Notes under the pieces: generated by a model
The model's database searches: none
The model's input: the letters and a program-made list of their open reading frames with translations, nothing else
What the model was told of the DNA's origin: nothing
Made by a program: the position numbers and the translations under genes
DNA from: Gordonia sp. 'Campus'
GTDB taxonomy: Bacteria > Actinomycetota > Actinomycetes > Mycobacteriales > Mycobacteriaceae
Assembly: GCF_022206305.1 (NCBI RefSeq)
Contig: NZ_JAKOIW010000013.1
Span: 65,010 to 99,019, forward strand
Direction: 5' to 3'
DNA length: 34,010 bases
In this document: positions 1-9,535 of the stretch, in pieces
Layout: every line of letters starts with the position of its first letter
Position numbering within the stretch: the stretch's first letter is position 1

Positions 1-1
1 G

Positions 2-700
2 CAGCTGGCAGACGACGCGGCATCGGTGATCCGGGCGACCGTGCCGACGGGACCCGTTGTGCTGGTGGGTCATTCGATGGGCGGTATGACGCTCATGGGT
101 CTGGCCCGCAGGCACCCGGCGCTGTTCTCCACGCACGGTCCGGTTGCCGGTGTGGGACTCGTGGCCACCGCCTCGCGCGGTCTCACCGACGCGGGACTCG
201 GTGAGGGACTGCGGAATCCGGTGGTCGACGCGTTCCGGATGAGCGTGCGCCGTGCCCCGCGCCTGGTGCAGGCCGGGCGGGGGCTCACCAGGTCGGCACT
301 CGAACCGGTCCTGGTGGCGGCGAGCTTCGGGCCGACGTTCTACAGTCCCGCGCTGGGCAGCGCGGTGGACAAGATGATCCAGAGCACGCCGATCGAGACG
401 ATCGTGAACTTCCTGCACGCCTTGGAGATCCACGACGAATCGACCGCGCTGCCGGTCATCGCGCAGGTGCCGACCACCGTCGTGTGCGGTGACCGCGACC
501 GCCTGACACCGCTGCGCAATTCGGTGCGGATGTACTCCCAGCTCGGTACGGATTCGCGCCTCGTGGTCGCCAAGGGCGCCGGGCACATGGTCCAGATGGA
601 GGAGCCGCAGCTGGTGACCGACGCGATCGTCGAACTGGTGGATCGGGCACGGGTCGCGCTGCCGGCACCTCGGCGCCGCTGGTGGAAGCGGGGGCGCTGA
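2..700 (+). CDS. Alpha/beta hydrolase, 5'-truncated by window edge
   Basis: The reading frame is open from the left edge, so the N-terminus is missing and the first in-frame start seen (GTG at 26) is probably not the real one. The remaining ~230 residues carry a complete alpha/beta-hydrolase triad. The nucleophile elbow GHSMGG is preceded by a hydrophobic strand (VVLVGHSMGG). An acid-bearing CGDRDRLTP comes later, and the catalytic His is in GAGHMVQMEEP. The C-terminus ends in a basic RRRWWKRGR tail. The substrate cannot be read from the sequence. The stop codon overlaps the tsaE start by one base (TGATG), so the two are very likely co-translated. In mycobacteria an alanine racemase gene (alr) lies just upstream of tsaE; here the hydrolase holds that place, and whether alr lies further left cannot be seen. 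Confidence 0.88.
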   Translation, partial: QLADDAASVIRATVPTGPVVLVGHSMGGMTLMGLARRHPALFSTHGPVAGVGLVATASRGLTDAGLGEGLRNPVVDAFRMSVRRAPRLVQAGRGLTRSALEPVLVAASFGPTFYSPALGSAVDKMIQSTPIETIVNFLHALEIHDESTALPVIAQVPTTVVCGDRDRLTPLRNSVRMYSQLGTDSRLVVAKGAGHMVQMEEPQLVTDAIVELVDRARVALPAPRRRWWKRGR

Positions 701-1206
701 TGTCCGGGGAACCGAACACGGTCGAGCCTCGCGGCATCGACGCCCGGAGCGGCGCCCGTACGCTGCCCGACGTCGCCGACACGGAGGCCTTCGGCCGAGA
801 ACTGGCATCGATCCTCGCGGCCGGTGACGTGGTGATCCTCGACGGACCGTTGGGCGCAGGCAAGACGGCACTGGCCCGGGGGATCGGTGCGGGCCTCGGC
901 ATCGTCGGCCGCGTCACGTCCCCCACCTTCATCATCGCCCGCGAGCATCGGCCAGGGCGTCCGGGAGGGCCGGCGATGGTCCACGTCGACGCCTACCGGC
1001 TGGGCGGTGCGGGCGGCGGCACGGGTGTCCTGGACGAACTCGACGCTCTGGATCTGGACTCCGACCTGGAGGACGCGGTCATCGTGGTCGAGTGGGGCGA
1101 GGGCGTGGCCGAGCGACTGGCCGACCGGCATCTCGTCGTCAGACTTCGACGGGACGTGGACACCGATGTGCGGCATGCGGAATGGGAATGGGTGAGCGAC
1201 GAATGA
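700..1206 (+). CDS. tsaE: tRNA t6A37 synthesis ATPase TsaE
   Basis: TsaE is the P-loop ATPase that works with TsaB and TsaD to place threonylcarbamoyl on A37 of ANN-decoding tRNAs in the cytoplasm. The 168-residue product has the Walker A motif GPLGAGKT (residues 49-56). It also has the family's T-S-P-T-F segment (73-77), HVDAYRL (95-101) and the VVEWGE motif (129-134). The first ~22 residues are a nonconserved extension. The ATG at 700 was preferred to the upstream in-frame ATG at 682 because it gives the TGATG junction with the hydrolase. Its own end overlaps tsaB by ATGA. A Gly-rich insertion (residues 102-109) is probably lineage-specific. It is the Rv3422c counterpart. Confidence 0.95.
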   Translation: MSGEPNTVEPRGIDARSGARTLPDVADTEAFGRELASILAAGDVVILDGPLGAGKTALARGIGAGLGIVGRVTSPTFIIAREHRPGRPGGPAMVHVDAYRLGGAGGGTGVLDELDALDLDSDLEDAVIVVEWGEGVAERLADRHLVVRLRRDVDTDVRHAEWEWVSDE

Positions 1207-1961
1207 GCCGGGTCGGGAGTGGTCGGGGTCCGACGGGTGGACAGGTGGTGCTCGCGGTGGACACCGCGACCGACTCGGTGGTGACCGGCATCGCGGAGCT
1301 GGCCGGCGGCGAGGTCCGGGTCCTGGCCGAACGGGTGGTCGCCGACCACCGCAGGCACGCCGAGTTGCTGACCACGCTCATCGCCGAGTCGCTTGCCGAA
1401 TCGGGATGTGCGCGAGACGATCTCACCGCGGTCGTCGTCGGATGCGGGCCCGGCCCGTTCACCGGTCTGCGGGTGGGCATGGCGACCGGGTCCGGCTTCG
1501 CCGACGCGCTGGGCATCCCCGCCCACGGCGTGTGTTCGCTCGACGCGCTCGCCCACGAGTCGAGCGACCCCGAGACCGACGACCCCGAGTCGGATGACCC
1601 TGCGCCCCGGACGCTGGTGGTGACCGACGCCCGTCGGCGCGAGGTGTACTGGGCGGTCTACGACAACGACCGTCGTCGACGCGGCCCCGAGGTGACCGCA
1701 CCCGCCGTGGTGGCCGACGAACTGGCCGCGGATCTGGCTGCCGGACGCTTCGGCGCGGCCGCGGGGTCGGCGCCTCATCTCGATCTGGTCGGCTGGACCG
1801 GTGCGCCGCCGGCGGTCACCGTCCCGACGGTACGGGGCCTCGTCGCTGTTGCCGGACCGGACATCGTCGCCGGACTCGACCCGGAACCGCTTGTGCCACT
1901 GTATCTCCGTCGTCCCGACGCGGTGGAGCAGAAGGATCGACGGTCAGGCGTTCGGCCATGA
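1203..1961 (+). CDS. tsaB: tRNA t6A37 synthesis protein TsaB
   Basis: TsaB is the inactive ASKHA-fold paralogue that dimerises with TsaD and stimulates t6A transfer. The product has 252 residues. It starts at the ATG overlapping the tsaE stop (ATGA). Family marks are the N-terminal [11 protein letters not shown], the HAELL segment and the [11 protein letters not shown] loop, which is the most conserved part of YeaZ/TsaB proteins. After about residue 118 there is an acidic low-complexity insertion ([12 protein letters not shown]), then a normal [14 protein letters not shown] segment. The C-terminal half is less conserved, as usual in this family. It lies between tsaE and rimI with 4-base overlaps on both sides, so it is inside one transcript and translationally coupled. 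Confidence 0.94.
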   Translation: MSRVGSGRGPTGGQVVLAVDTATDSVVTGIAELAGGEVRVLAERVVADHRRHAELLTTLIAESLAESGCARDDLTAVVVGCGPGPFTGLRVGMATGSGFADALGIPAHGVCSLDALAHESSDPETDDPESDDPAPRTLVVTDARRREVYWAVYDNDRRRRGPEVTAPAVVADELAADLAAGRFGAAAGSAPHLDLVGWTGAPPAVTVPTVRGLVAVAGPDIVAGLDPEPLVPLYLRRPDAVEQKDRRSGVRP

Positions 1962-2467
1962 CGACGCCGGAACCGGTGATCGACGCCCTCACCTACGGCG
2001 ACATCCCCCGGTGTGCGGCGTTGGAGAAGCAGATGTTCGCCGACGACTCGCCGTGGCCGGCCGCTGCCTTCCGGGCCGAGCTCAACGCGCCGTACAACAC
2101 GTACTTCGCGGCGCGCGAACGAGTCGGCGCCGACGTCGTCGGCTACGCCGGGATCTCGACCCTGGGTCAGCCGGACGCCTACGAATGCGAGATCCACACC
2201 ATCGCGGTCGATCCGGACCATCGCGGGCGGGGGATCGGCCGTGCGCTGCTGGAGGCGATGCTGGTCGTCGCCGACGAGAACGACGCACCGGTCTTCCTCG
2301 AGGTGCGTACCGACAACGAGGTCGCGATCGCCCTGTACTCCCGGCACGGGTTCTCCACCGCCGGGATCCGGCGGAACTACTACCAGCCGTCCGGTGCCGA
2401 CGCCTACACCATGTTGCGGCTCCCGGTGTCGGGACGGCCGCTCGAACCGGAGGAGGGCCCCGCGTGA
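1958..2467 (+). CDS. rimI: GNAT N-acetyltransferase RimI
   Basis: This 169-residue GNAT-fold enzyme matches RimI, which acetylates protein N-terminal alpha-amino groups (classically ribosomal protein S18) using acetyl-CoA. The acetyl-CoA pyrophosphate-binding loop is clear in [16 protein letters not shown] (from about residue 83). It is followed by VFLEVRTDN and an [19 protein letters not shown] ending typical of RimI. It overlaps tsaB upstream and tsaD downstream by 4 bases each (ATGA and GTGA). The position between tsaB and tsaD is conserved across actinobacteria (Rv3420c in M. tuberculosis). Actinobacterial RimI may have broader substrates than S18; nothing here decides this. Confidence 0.93.
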   Translation: MTTPEPVIDALTYGDIPRCAALEKQMFADDSPWPAAAFRAELNAPYNTYFAARERVGADVVGYAGISTLGQPDAYECEIHTIAVDPDHRGRGIGRALLEAMLVVADENDAPVFLEVRTDNEVAIALYSRHGFSTAGIRRNYYQPSGADAYTMLRLPVSGRPLEPEEGPA

Positions 2468-3510
2468 TCGTCATGGGTATCGAGAGTTCGTGTGACGAAA
2501 CGGGTGTCGGCATCGTCCGGTGGACGCCTGCCGACGGGGACACCCCGGGTTTCGCGACGCTGCTCGCCGACGAGGTCGCGTCCAGCGTGGACGAACACGC
2601 CCGGTTCGGCGGCGTCGTACCCGAGATCGCCTCGCGCGCACATCTGGAGGCCATCGTGCCGACGATGCGCCGCGCGCGGGAGGCCGCCGGTATCGATCGA
2701 CCGGATGCCATCGCGGTCACCATCGGACCCGGTCTGGCCGGGGCGCTGCTCGTCGGCGTCGCGGCCGCCAAGGCGTATGCCCTCGCGTGGGATGTGCCGC
2801 TGTACGCCATGAACCACCTCGGTGGGCATGTCGCCGTGGACACCCTGGAGCACGGGCCGATGCCCGAATGCGTCGCCTTGCTCGTCTCCGGCGGACACAC
2901 GCATCTGTTGCATGTCACCGATCTCTCCCGGCCCATCGCCGAACTCGGCACCACGGTCGACGACGCGGCGGGTGAGGCCTTCGACAAGGTGGCGCGACTG
3001 CTGGGGCTCGGATTCCCGGGCGGGCCGGCGCTCGACCGGGCCGCGCAAGACGGAGATCCCACCGCGATCGCGTTCCCACGCGGCATGACCGGTCCCCGCG
3101 ACTCCCGGCATGACTTCTCGTTCAGCGGGCTCAAGACCGCCGTCGCCCGCCACGTCGAGAGGTGCGAACGGGACGGGACGCCCGTCCCCGTCGCCGACGT
3201 GGCCGCATCGTTCCAGGAGGCGGTCGCCGACGTGTTGACGATGAAGGCGGTGCGGGCCTGCACCGACCTCGACGTGGAGACCCTGGTACTCGGCGGGGGA
3301 GCGACGGCCAACTCGCGGATCCGGTCGCTGGCGCAGGAACGCTGCGACGCCGCGGGAATCACCCTGCGAGTCCCCAGGCCCCGCCTGTGTACCGACAACG
3401 GGGTCATGATCGCGACCCTCGGCGCGCATGTCATCGGCGGCGGTGCGCAGCCGTCGCCGCTGACCGTGGCGTCGGACCCGGCCATGTCGGTGCGGGTCAG
3501 TCAGCTCTGA
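2464..3510 (+). CDS. tsaD: tRNA N6-adenosine threonylcarbamoyltransferase TsaD
   Basis: TsaD is the catalytic subunit that transfers the threonylcarbamoyl group from TC-AMP to A37 of tRNA. The 348-residue protein shows the N-terminal [15 protein letters not shown] and the metal-binding pair H118/H122 in MNHLGGH. It also has the SGGHTHLL and [18 protein letters not shown] loops, and the C-terminal [11 protein letters not shown] and CTDNGVMIA segments. All nucleotide-binding motifs look intact. The GTG at 2464 gives a GTGA overlap with rimI. An ATG three codons later (2473) is an alternative that barely changes the protein. It is probably the last gene of the t6A operon, because a heat-shock promoter follows. 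Confidence 0.96.
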   Translation: MIVMGIESSCDETGVGIVRWTPADGDTPGFATLLADEVASSVDEHARFGGVVPEIASRAHLEAIVPTMRRAREAAGIDRPDAIAVTIGPGLAGALLVGVAAAKAYALAWDVPLYAMNHLGGHVAVDTLEHGPMPECVALLVSGGHTHLLHVTDLSRPIAELGTTVDDAAGEAFDKVARLLGLGFPGGPALDRAAQDGDPTAIAFPRGMTGPRDSRHDFSFSGLKTAVARHVERCERDGTPVPVADVAASFQEAVADVLTMKAVRACTDLDVETLVLGGGATANSRIRSLAQERCDAAGITLRVPRPRLCTDNGVMIATLGAHVIGGGAQPSPLTVASDPAMSVRVSQL

Positions 3511-3577
3511 CCCCGCCCCGTGGGTCGACGATCGCGCTGAGCGAACACGGGACTTTCGCACCCTGTGCCCTTGAGTG

Positions 3578-3604
3578 CTGGCACTCGCATGTATAGAGTG
3601 CTAG
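3578..3604 (+). promoter_or_regulatory. CIRCE operator (HrcA binding site) of groES-groEL
   Basis: The inverted repeat CTGGCACTC-N9-GAGTGCTAG matches the CIRCE consensus (TTAGCACTC-N9-GAGTGCTAA) at all but the outer bases. A TATAGA -10-like hexamer (3592-3597) lies inside it, so HrcA bound here would block the promoter. An additional GAGTGC half-site at 3573-3578 forms a second, tighter dyad with the left arm. The hrcA gene itself is not in the window. Confidence 0.9.
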
Positions 3605-3703
3605 TTGGCGCTGAGCGAAGCCTCGGATACCCGCGACGACGAGGTTTCACAGGGCCGTGAACGTGCAGATTCTTTCTCAGTACGAAAGTTGAGGACTCAC
3701 ATC

Positions 3704-4003
3704 GTGGCGAGCGTGAACATCAAGCCGCTTGAGGACAAGATCCTGGTGCAGGCCGTCGAGGCCGAGACGACCACCGCCTCGGGCCTGGTCATCCCGGACT
3801 CCGCCAAGGAGAAGCCGCAGGAAGGCACCGTCATCGCCGTCGGCGAGGGTCGGGTCACCGAGCAGGGCAACCGCGTCCCCGTCGACGTCAAGGAAGGTGA
3901 CACCGTCATCTACAGCAAGTACGGCGGCACCGAGATCAAGTACGCCGGCGAGGAGTACCTGATCCTCTCGGCACGCGACGTCCTCGCCGTCATCGGCAAG
4001 TAG
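3704..4003 (+). CDS. groS: Co-chaperonin GroES
   Basis: GroES is the lid of the GroEL folding chamber. The 99-residue protein contains the family core: the N-terminal [13 protein letters not shown], a mobile loop around [20 protein letters not shown], and the C-terminal [18 protein letters not shown]. The GTG at 3704 was chosen because it matches the usual GroES N-terminus ([12 protein letters not shown]). The frame stays open upstream to 3605, but that extension is not conserved-looking and lies in the 5' untranslated region downstream of the CIRCE-regulated promoter. The stop is followed by a 165-base structured spacer before groEL. Confidence 0.97.
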   Translation: MASVNIKPLEDKILVQAVEAETTTASGLVIPDSAKEKPQEGTVIAVGEGRVTEQGNRVPVDVKEGDTVIYSKYGGTEIKYAGEEYLILSARDVLAVIGK

Positions 4004-4015
4004 GACCCCCGGGCA

Positions 4016-4129
4016 GTACCGCTGAGCGGTACCGCCACGCAGTACCGACAACCGGCCGAGTAAAGCCCCGTGAGTCGGTTTCGCGTCTCACATCGCCCCG
4101 GCGCCCCGTGCAGGGGTACCGGGGCGATG
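4016..4129 (+). other. Two hairpins in the groES-groEL spacer
   Basis: The 165-base spacer holds two self-complementary elements. GTACCGCT-G-AGCGGTAC (4016-4032) is a tight 8-base dyad. An 11-base stem CATCGCCCCGG / CCGGGGCGATG (4091-4101 with 4119-4129) encloses a further CCCC/GGGG pairing. Neither has a following T-run, so simple intrinsic termination is unlikely. Roles as an mRNA processing or stability element that uncouples GroES from GroEL1 levels are inference. Confidence 0.6.
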
Positions 4130-4165
4130 TGCGTTGCGCCGACCGGCTCCCGTTGAAGAAAGTGA

Positions 4166-5785
<1,620 letters not shown>

Positions 5786-5805
5786 CGCGTTCGAGCTGAA
5801 ACGGG

Positions 5806-5843
5806 AAGAGCCGGGCATCCTCTACGAGGATGCCCGGCTCTTT
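5806..5843 (+). terminator. Terminator between convergent groEL1 and whiB3
   Basis: A perfect 16-base stem, AGAGCCGGGCATCCTC / GAGGATGCCCGGCTCT (5807-5822 with 5826-5841), has a 3-base loop. It is followed by TTTCTC, with AAG-rich sequence on the opposite side. It lies between convergent genes and can serve groEL1 (+) and, less obviously, whiB3 (-). Confidence 0.88.
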
Positions 5844-5881
5844 CTCGGTCGTGCGGTGACGTCCGAGAGGCCTCAGGTGCG

Positions 5882-6178
5882 TCAGCTCGCCATCCGGCGC
5901 CCGACCCCGCGCTTCATCAGGATGCTGCGCTCGGACTCCGACAGTCCGCCCCAGATGCCGTAGGGTTCGGCCACTGCGAGAGCGTGTTCGCGGCACTGGG
6001 CGATCACGGGGCACTGGTGGCACATCTCCTTGGCGCGACGTTCACGCTGGGCGCGCGCACGTCCACGTTCGCCGTCGGGATGGAAGAACATCGACGACTC
6101 GACGCCGCGGCAGAGTCCTGACATCTGCCAGTCCCAGATGTCTGCGTTGGGGCCGGGGAGATGATTGGGCTGAGGCAT
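5882..6178 (-). CDS. whiB3: Iron-sulfur transcription factor WhiB3
   Basis: WhiB proteins bind a redox-sensitive [4Fe-4S] cluster and act with the primary sigma factor. The 98-residue product has the four ligand cysteines C23, C53, C56 and C62, and the GIWGG turn followed by a basic C-terminus. The start MPQPxxLPGPNADIW and cysteine spacing are those of M. tuberculosis WhiB3, which senses redox state and controls complex-lipid and virulence genes. The ATG at 6178 was chosen over the upstream in-frame ATG at 6205 because an AAGGAG ribosome-binding site lies 8 bases before it and the upstream residues are not conserved. It converges on groEL1 exactly as in M. tuberculosis. Confidence 0.96.
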   Translation of the reverse strand: MPQPNHLPGPNADIWDWQMSGLCRGVESSMFFHPDGERGRARAQRERRAKEMCHQCPVIAQCREHALAVAEPYGIWGGLSESERSILMKRGVGRRMAS

Positions 6179-6202
6179 GGCAGCTACTCCTTGTCTGGGC
6201 CG

Positions 6203-6281
6203 CACCGAGGTGCTCGGTGAAGAAACGTCGATTTCCTACAACGCTGGACTCACATTAAGCGGACCTGAGAAATCGCGTCAA
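6203..6281 (-). promoter_or_regulatory. Candidate whiB3 promoter and leader hairpin
   Basis: Reading on the minus strand, TTGACG (6281-6276), an 18-base gap and TAATGT (6257-6252) form a plausible sigma-70-type promoter. It would give a leader of roughly 65 bases. The leader contains a 7-base stem, CACCGAG / CTCGGTG, with a 3-base loop at 6203-6219. The assignment is by eye only. Confidence 0.4.
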
Positions 6282-6652
6282 TAGCCCTCGAATGGGACGA
6301 GAAGGTCCGAAAAGTCTCGATAATGTTAACGGCGGGTTAGCTGGGTACACGGCAATAGCACAATGGTCGAACTCCCTCCCAGTACCCCCTGACAGATGGT
6401 TTGAAACCATGCGTGAGCTGCGATTGTTCGAGAACTTCACCTATCATTCCGCTTCGGCGGCCCACCTCGGTTGCGGTGAGGCCGACCGACCCGATTTACA
6501 CACCAGAAATCTTTCGATGATGCACGCGTGATCTGACCGGAGAATTAACGTTGGGAATCGTTCGTTAAATTCATGCAAACCAGAAAAGTTGCAGTGACCA
6601 AGAACACCTCGATCGCGCGCGGGCGCGGCCCTGAACTGCGGGGACGGCCCTC
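6282..6652. promoter_or_regulatory. AT-rich intergenic region with two dyads
   Basis: This ~370-base gap between whiB3 and the next gene is visibly richer in A and T than its surroundings. I see no convincing gene; the short open frames in it lack conserved features. It holds a perfect 15-base palindrome, ATGGTTTGAAACCAT (6396-6410), and an inverted repeat TTAACG-N12-CGTTAA (6545-6568). Both look like operators for dimeric regulators. It probably carries the upstream control of whiB3 (-) and of the Rv3415c-like gene (+). Confidence 0.45.
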
Positions 6653-7564
6653 ATGGCCTCGTTTCACCGGATCGGTCGGCCGCCCGTGATGACACCGACG
6701 ACTCCGTCGGACACCTGGCACCGTGCGGTCGAATCCGGCGGTCGAGGGGAGTACGCATCCGCGCTGACCGCACTCGCCCGACTCGAACAGACCCTCGCGC
6801 AGGGCGGTGGGCCGTGGTCTCCCGACGCAGCGGCATTGCTGTCCCTGTCTCGGAGCACCCGGGCCTCCCTGTTCCGGCAGGCCGGTCGTCATCGTCGGGC
6901 GCATGTCCTCGACGGCCGGGCGCTCGCCGCGGTCGCGCGGGCCGGCATCCCCATCGAGCAGGTGGGTGCTCGAGACCCGGCCCGGCACTCGCTCACGCGG
7001 GCGGCAGCCGCCGACGCCCTCGTCGGCCTGGCCGCCGACAACCTGGGCCTGCTGCGCTTCGACGCCGCTCGACGCCTCCTTGATCGGGCATTCTGTGTTC
7101 TCGACCCACAGGAGAGCGGTTCCGTGATCGGCGCGTGGAGCCGGGGCGCGGCACAGGGGGAGTGGGCGACCTCGACGAGATGCCGTCTGCGCTGGGAGTG
7201 GGTGAGCGCCGAACTCGGGCTGTACCGCGGCGACATCGCCGCCGGACTCGAGCACGCCCGGGCGGGCGCGGAGCTCATCCGCGAGCGGGAGGCCGCGGGC
7301 CTCAAGACACCGACCCGCCACCGGGTGAAGACCACTTTGATCGCGGCCGCCGCGACCCTGGGCGCCGGCGATCCGGGCGGTGCCGCCTCGGTGGCCCGGG
7401 ACGTCGTCCGCGACGCCCGCCGGCACGGACTGGGGCCGCTGGAGTGGGCGGCCACGAGTCTTCTGCTGGGCACCGGGGAGGCGTCCGACGACGAGGTGCG
7501 GCGACACCGCCGGCTTCGCGCCACGCTCGTGGGCAAGGGCATGGCGCTGGAACCGGAGGGGTGA
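6653..7564 (+). CDS. Conserved hypothetical protein, Rv3415c-like, TPR-type helical repeats
   Basis: This 303-residue soluble protein has no recognisable enzyme motif. It is Ala/Arg/Leu-rich with a periodic helical pattern, for example Ala-Ala-x-Leu-x-x-Leu-Ala stretches around GLLRFDAARRLLDRA and YRGDIAAGLEHARAG, suggesting tetratricopeptide-like helix pairs. Its place between whiB3 and sigD matches Rv3415c of M. tuberculosis, a conserved protein of unknown function. The ATG at 6653 has a GGGGA stretch 9 bases upstream; an ATG at 6689 is the alternative. Whether it acts in the SigD or WhiB3 pathways is unknown. No transmembrane segment or signal peptide is visible. Confidence 0.75.
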   Translation: MASFHRIGRPPVMTPTTPSDTWHRAVESGGRGEYASALTALARLEQTLAQGGGPWSPDAAALLSLSRSTRASLFRQAGRHRRAHVLDGRALAAVARAGIPIEQVGARDPARHSLTRAAAADALVGLAADNLGLLRFDAARRLLDRAFCVLDPQESGSVIGAWSRGAAQGEWATSTRCRLRWEWVSAELGLYRGDIAAGLEHARAGAELIREREAAGLKTPTRHRVKTTLIAAAATLGAGDPGGAASVARDVVRDARRHGLGPLEWAATSLLLGTGEASDDEVRRHRRLRATLVGKGMALEPEG

Positions 7565-7735
7565 TGGCTAAGGTGTGTTGGGGTCTGCCACGTCGTCGCC
7601 GCCGAATGACGTCCTGTGATGCTGCTGTAGCCGCACCGCAGAACGCTCACGAGCGGGGCCGGCAATGTGCCGGGGCCCGCGACAGGACTGGCGAGGCCGG
7701 TTGGCCGATCTGTAACACGGGGATTCCTACACGCG

Positions 7736-8323
7736 ATGAAGTTGACAGGTGGTGAGTTGAACGACGCCGTCCGGGCCGCAGGCCAGGGCGATCGTGCTGC
7801 TCTCACGTCAGTTCTCGAGAGCGTGCAGGAACCGATCCTGCGCTACTGCCGAGGACGCATCGGGGTCGGGGAACGTCATCTGTTCTCCGCCGACGACATC
7901 GCGCAGGAGGCATTGATGGCGGTGATGACCGCACTGCCCCGTTACCGGGACCAGGGTAAACCGTTCATGGCTTTCGTGTATGGGATCGCCTCGCACAAGG
8001 TCGCCGACGCGATGCGGGTGGCCGCACGGGTCAAGTCCGACCCGGTCGATGAGCTCCCCGAGGTATCGCACGCCGCGGGCGGTCCCGAGCAGTTCGCGAT
8101 CGACGCCGACGGCAGCAGACGTATGCGCTCGCTCCTGGCGGTCCTGCCCGAGAAGCAGCGCGAGGTGCTGGTCCTGAGGCTGATCGTGGGGATGTCGGCC
8201 GAGGAGACAGCCCAGGCGATCGGCAGCACCGCGGGCGCCGTGCGCGTCGCCCAGCACCGGGCGCTGGCGAGATTGAAAGACGAGTTGAGACGGACAGGAG
8301 GTCACGATGAGCGGACAGTCTGA
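7736..8323 (+). CDS. sigD: ECF RNA polymerase sigma factor SigD
   Basis: This 195-residue ECF sigma factor directs RNA polymerase to alternative promoters. Region 2 spans about residues 25-100, with the DDIAQEALMAVMTALPRYRD helix and the 2.4 segment IASHKVADAMR. Region 4 spans about 135-185, with LPEKQREVLVLR and the helix-turn-helix AEETAQAIGSTAGAVRVAQH. It closely resembles mycobacterial SigD, including the invariant tail ALARLKDEL. The ATG at 7736 fits the conserved N-terminus; the frame is open upstream to 7667 but without conserved sequence. No strong ribosome-binding site is visible. The gene overlaps rsdA by 17 bases, so sigma and anti-sigma factor are co-translated. Confidence 0.93.
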   Translation: MKLTGGELNDAVRAAGQGDRAALTSVLESVQEPILRYCRGRIGVGERHLFSADDIAQEALMAVMTALPRYRDQGKPFMAFVYGIASHKVADAMRVAARVKSDPVDELPEVSHAAGGPEQFAIDADGSRRMRSLLAVLPEKQREVLVLRLIVGMSAEETAQAIGSTAGAVRVAQHRALARLKDELRRTGGHDERTV

Positions 8324-9392
8324 TTGGCGTCGACGCCGTGTCACCGGCGGTGACCAGCCGAATCGACCCGGTCAACCGCCCGCGCATCGACGCGCGCCCG
8401 GACCGAGCGGGCCAGCGCCTGCCGGACCCGGTCCACGACCGGTCGAGCCGATCTCCCCGGACGTGAGTCACCGTGACCTCGACCATGACGTCGACCCGGT
8501 GGCAGACGGCGCCCCGAACCTCTCCGAGGTCGGGTTCGACGAGAACTTCCTCGACGCCCTCACGCGCGATGTACCCGTGCCGACACGTGACGCGGCCGAG
8601 TACGAGCTGGCCGAACTGCTCTCGGGCTGGAAGTCCGAGGTCGTGTCGAAGCCGGCCGAGCGGCTCATCTCCGTCGACGACGTCGAGCGCGCCATCGGTA
8701 CCACCGAACGGGCGAGCCGGGGACGCCGGATGGTGCGCCACCTGCGCGTCGTGTCGGGTGCCGCCGCCATCGTCATCGTCGCCGCCGCGGGCCTCACCGT
8801 GCTGTCGGAGGGTTCGCAGCCCGGCGATCCGCTCTGGGGCATCAAGCAGGTCGTGTTCGCCGAGGCGGCGTCTCAGACGCAGGCCGCCCACGACGTGCGC
8901 AACAACCTCGAGCGTGCCGAGGCGGCCATCGCCGCCGGTGACCCGGGCACCGCGGCGAGCCTGCTCGCCGAGGCGTCCGAACGCATGGGTCCGATGCGCG
9001 ACAACGAGATGCGCGACGAGATGACCGAATGGCTGAACCGCCTGCGGGCGGGGGCCGGTCTGCCCGACGTGACCTCGCTGCCATTGCCGTCGGGGAGTGA
9101 GCAGCCGACGACGATCGAGCCGACGCGTCCCGACCTGCGTGAGAGCGGCGACAAGCCGTCGCCCGCCGATGGCTCGACGCCTCCTCCGGGTGAGGAGTCC
9201 GACAACCCCACGACGCTGCCGGAGGTGCCCAGCGAGGAGCCGGTCCCGTCGTCGGACTCGCCGTCGACCGGACCCGCACAACCGTCGGCGCCGACGTCGA
9301 GCACCAAGGTGACGCGCTTTCCCGCGGAGTTCCCCGAGATCCCGTGGACGCCGCCGCCCGGTGTGGACGCCTCGGGTCGGCCGATCGGCTGA
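8307..9392 (+). CDS. rsdA: Anti-sigma-D factor RsdA
   Basis: RsdA holds SigD inactive at the membrane until proteolysis frees it. The 361-residue protein has a Pro-rich disordered N-terminus (1-50). A short SigD-binding segment follows at about 70-112, containing NLSEVGFDENFLDAL and AEYELAELLSGWKSEV. There is one transmembrane helix at about 148-167, then an exterior segment of about 190 residues. The exterior part has a helical region (175-250) and a Pro/Ser/Thr-rich tail. The AGGAGG ribosome-binding site and start lie inside the end of sigD. In M. tuberculosis the cytoplasmic part is degraded by ClpXP; the same is inferred here. Confidence 0.92.
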   Translation: MSGQSDWRRRRVTGGDQPNRPGQPPAHRRAPGPSGPAPAGPGPRPVEPISPDVSHRDLDHDVDPVADGAPNLSEVGFDENFLDALTRDVPVPTRDAAEYELAELLSGWKSEVVSKPAERLISVDDVERAIGTTERASRGRRMVRHLRVVSGAAAIVIVAAAGLTVLSEGSQPGDPLWGIKQVVFAEAASQTQAAHDVRNNLERAEAAIAAGDPGTAASLLAEASERMGPMRDNEMRDEMTEWLNRLRAGAGLPDVTSLPLPSGSEQPTTIEPTRPDLRESGDKPSPADGSTPPPGEESDNPTTLPEVPSEEPVPSSDSPSTGPAQPSAPTSSTKVTRFPAEFPEIPWTPPPGVDASGRPIG

Positions 9393-9412
9393 CGTTCCCG
9401 TCTCCGTCGTGA

Positions 9413-9459
9413 CCACGAGGAAGGCCCCGTACCGAGTCGGTACGGGGCCTTCCTCGTGG
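9413..9459. terminator. Bidirectional terminator between rsdA and DUF5319 gene
   Basis: A perfect 23-base inverted repeat (9413-9435 with 9437-9459) is separated by a single base. The arm begins CCACGAGGAAGGCCCC. It lies between two convergent genes. The GAGGAAGG / CCTTCCTC segment gives only short T-stretches, so termination would rely on stem strength. Confidence 0.75.
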
Positions 9460-9535
9460 GGTGGTGCGCGGCGTCGTGTCGACGCGGCTGGATCGGGCAC
9501 GGGGCACCGGCCACGCGAAGCCGGAGTGGAGCCGG

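Noticed and set aside
6255..6531. Two short frames (61 codons minus, 79 codons plus) in the whiB3 upstream gap
   Set aside because: They overlap each other and the candidate whiB3 promoter, have no ribosome-binding site or conserved features, and codon use unlike the neighbours.
7711..7735. GTAAC word before sigD as a SigD-type autoregulatory promoter
   Set aside because: A single short match without a convincing -10 partner; not enough to call.
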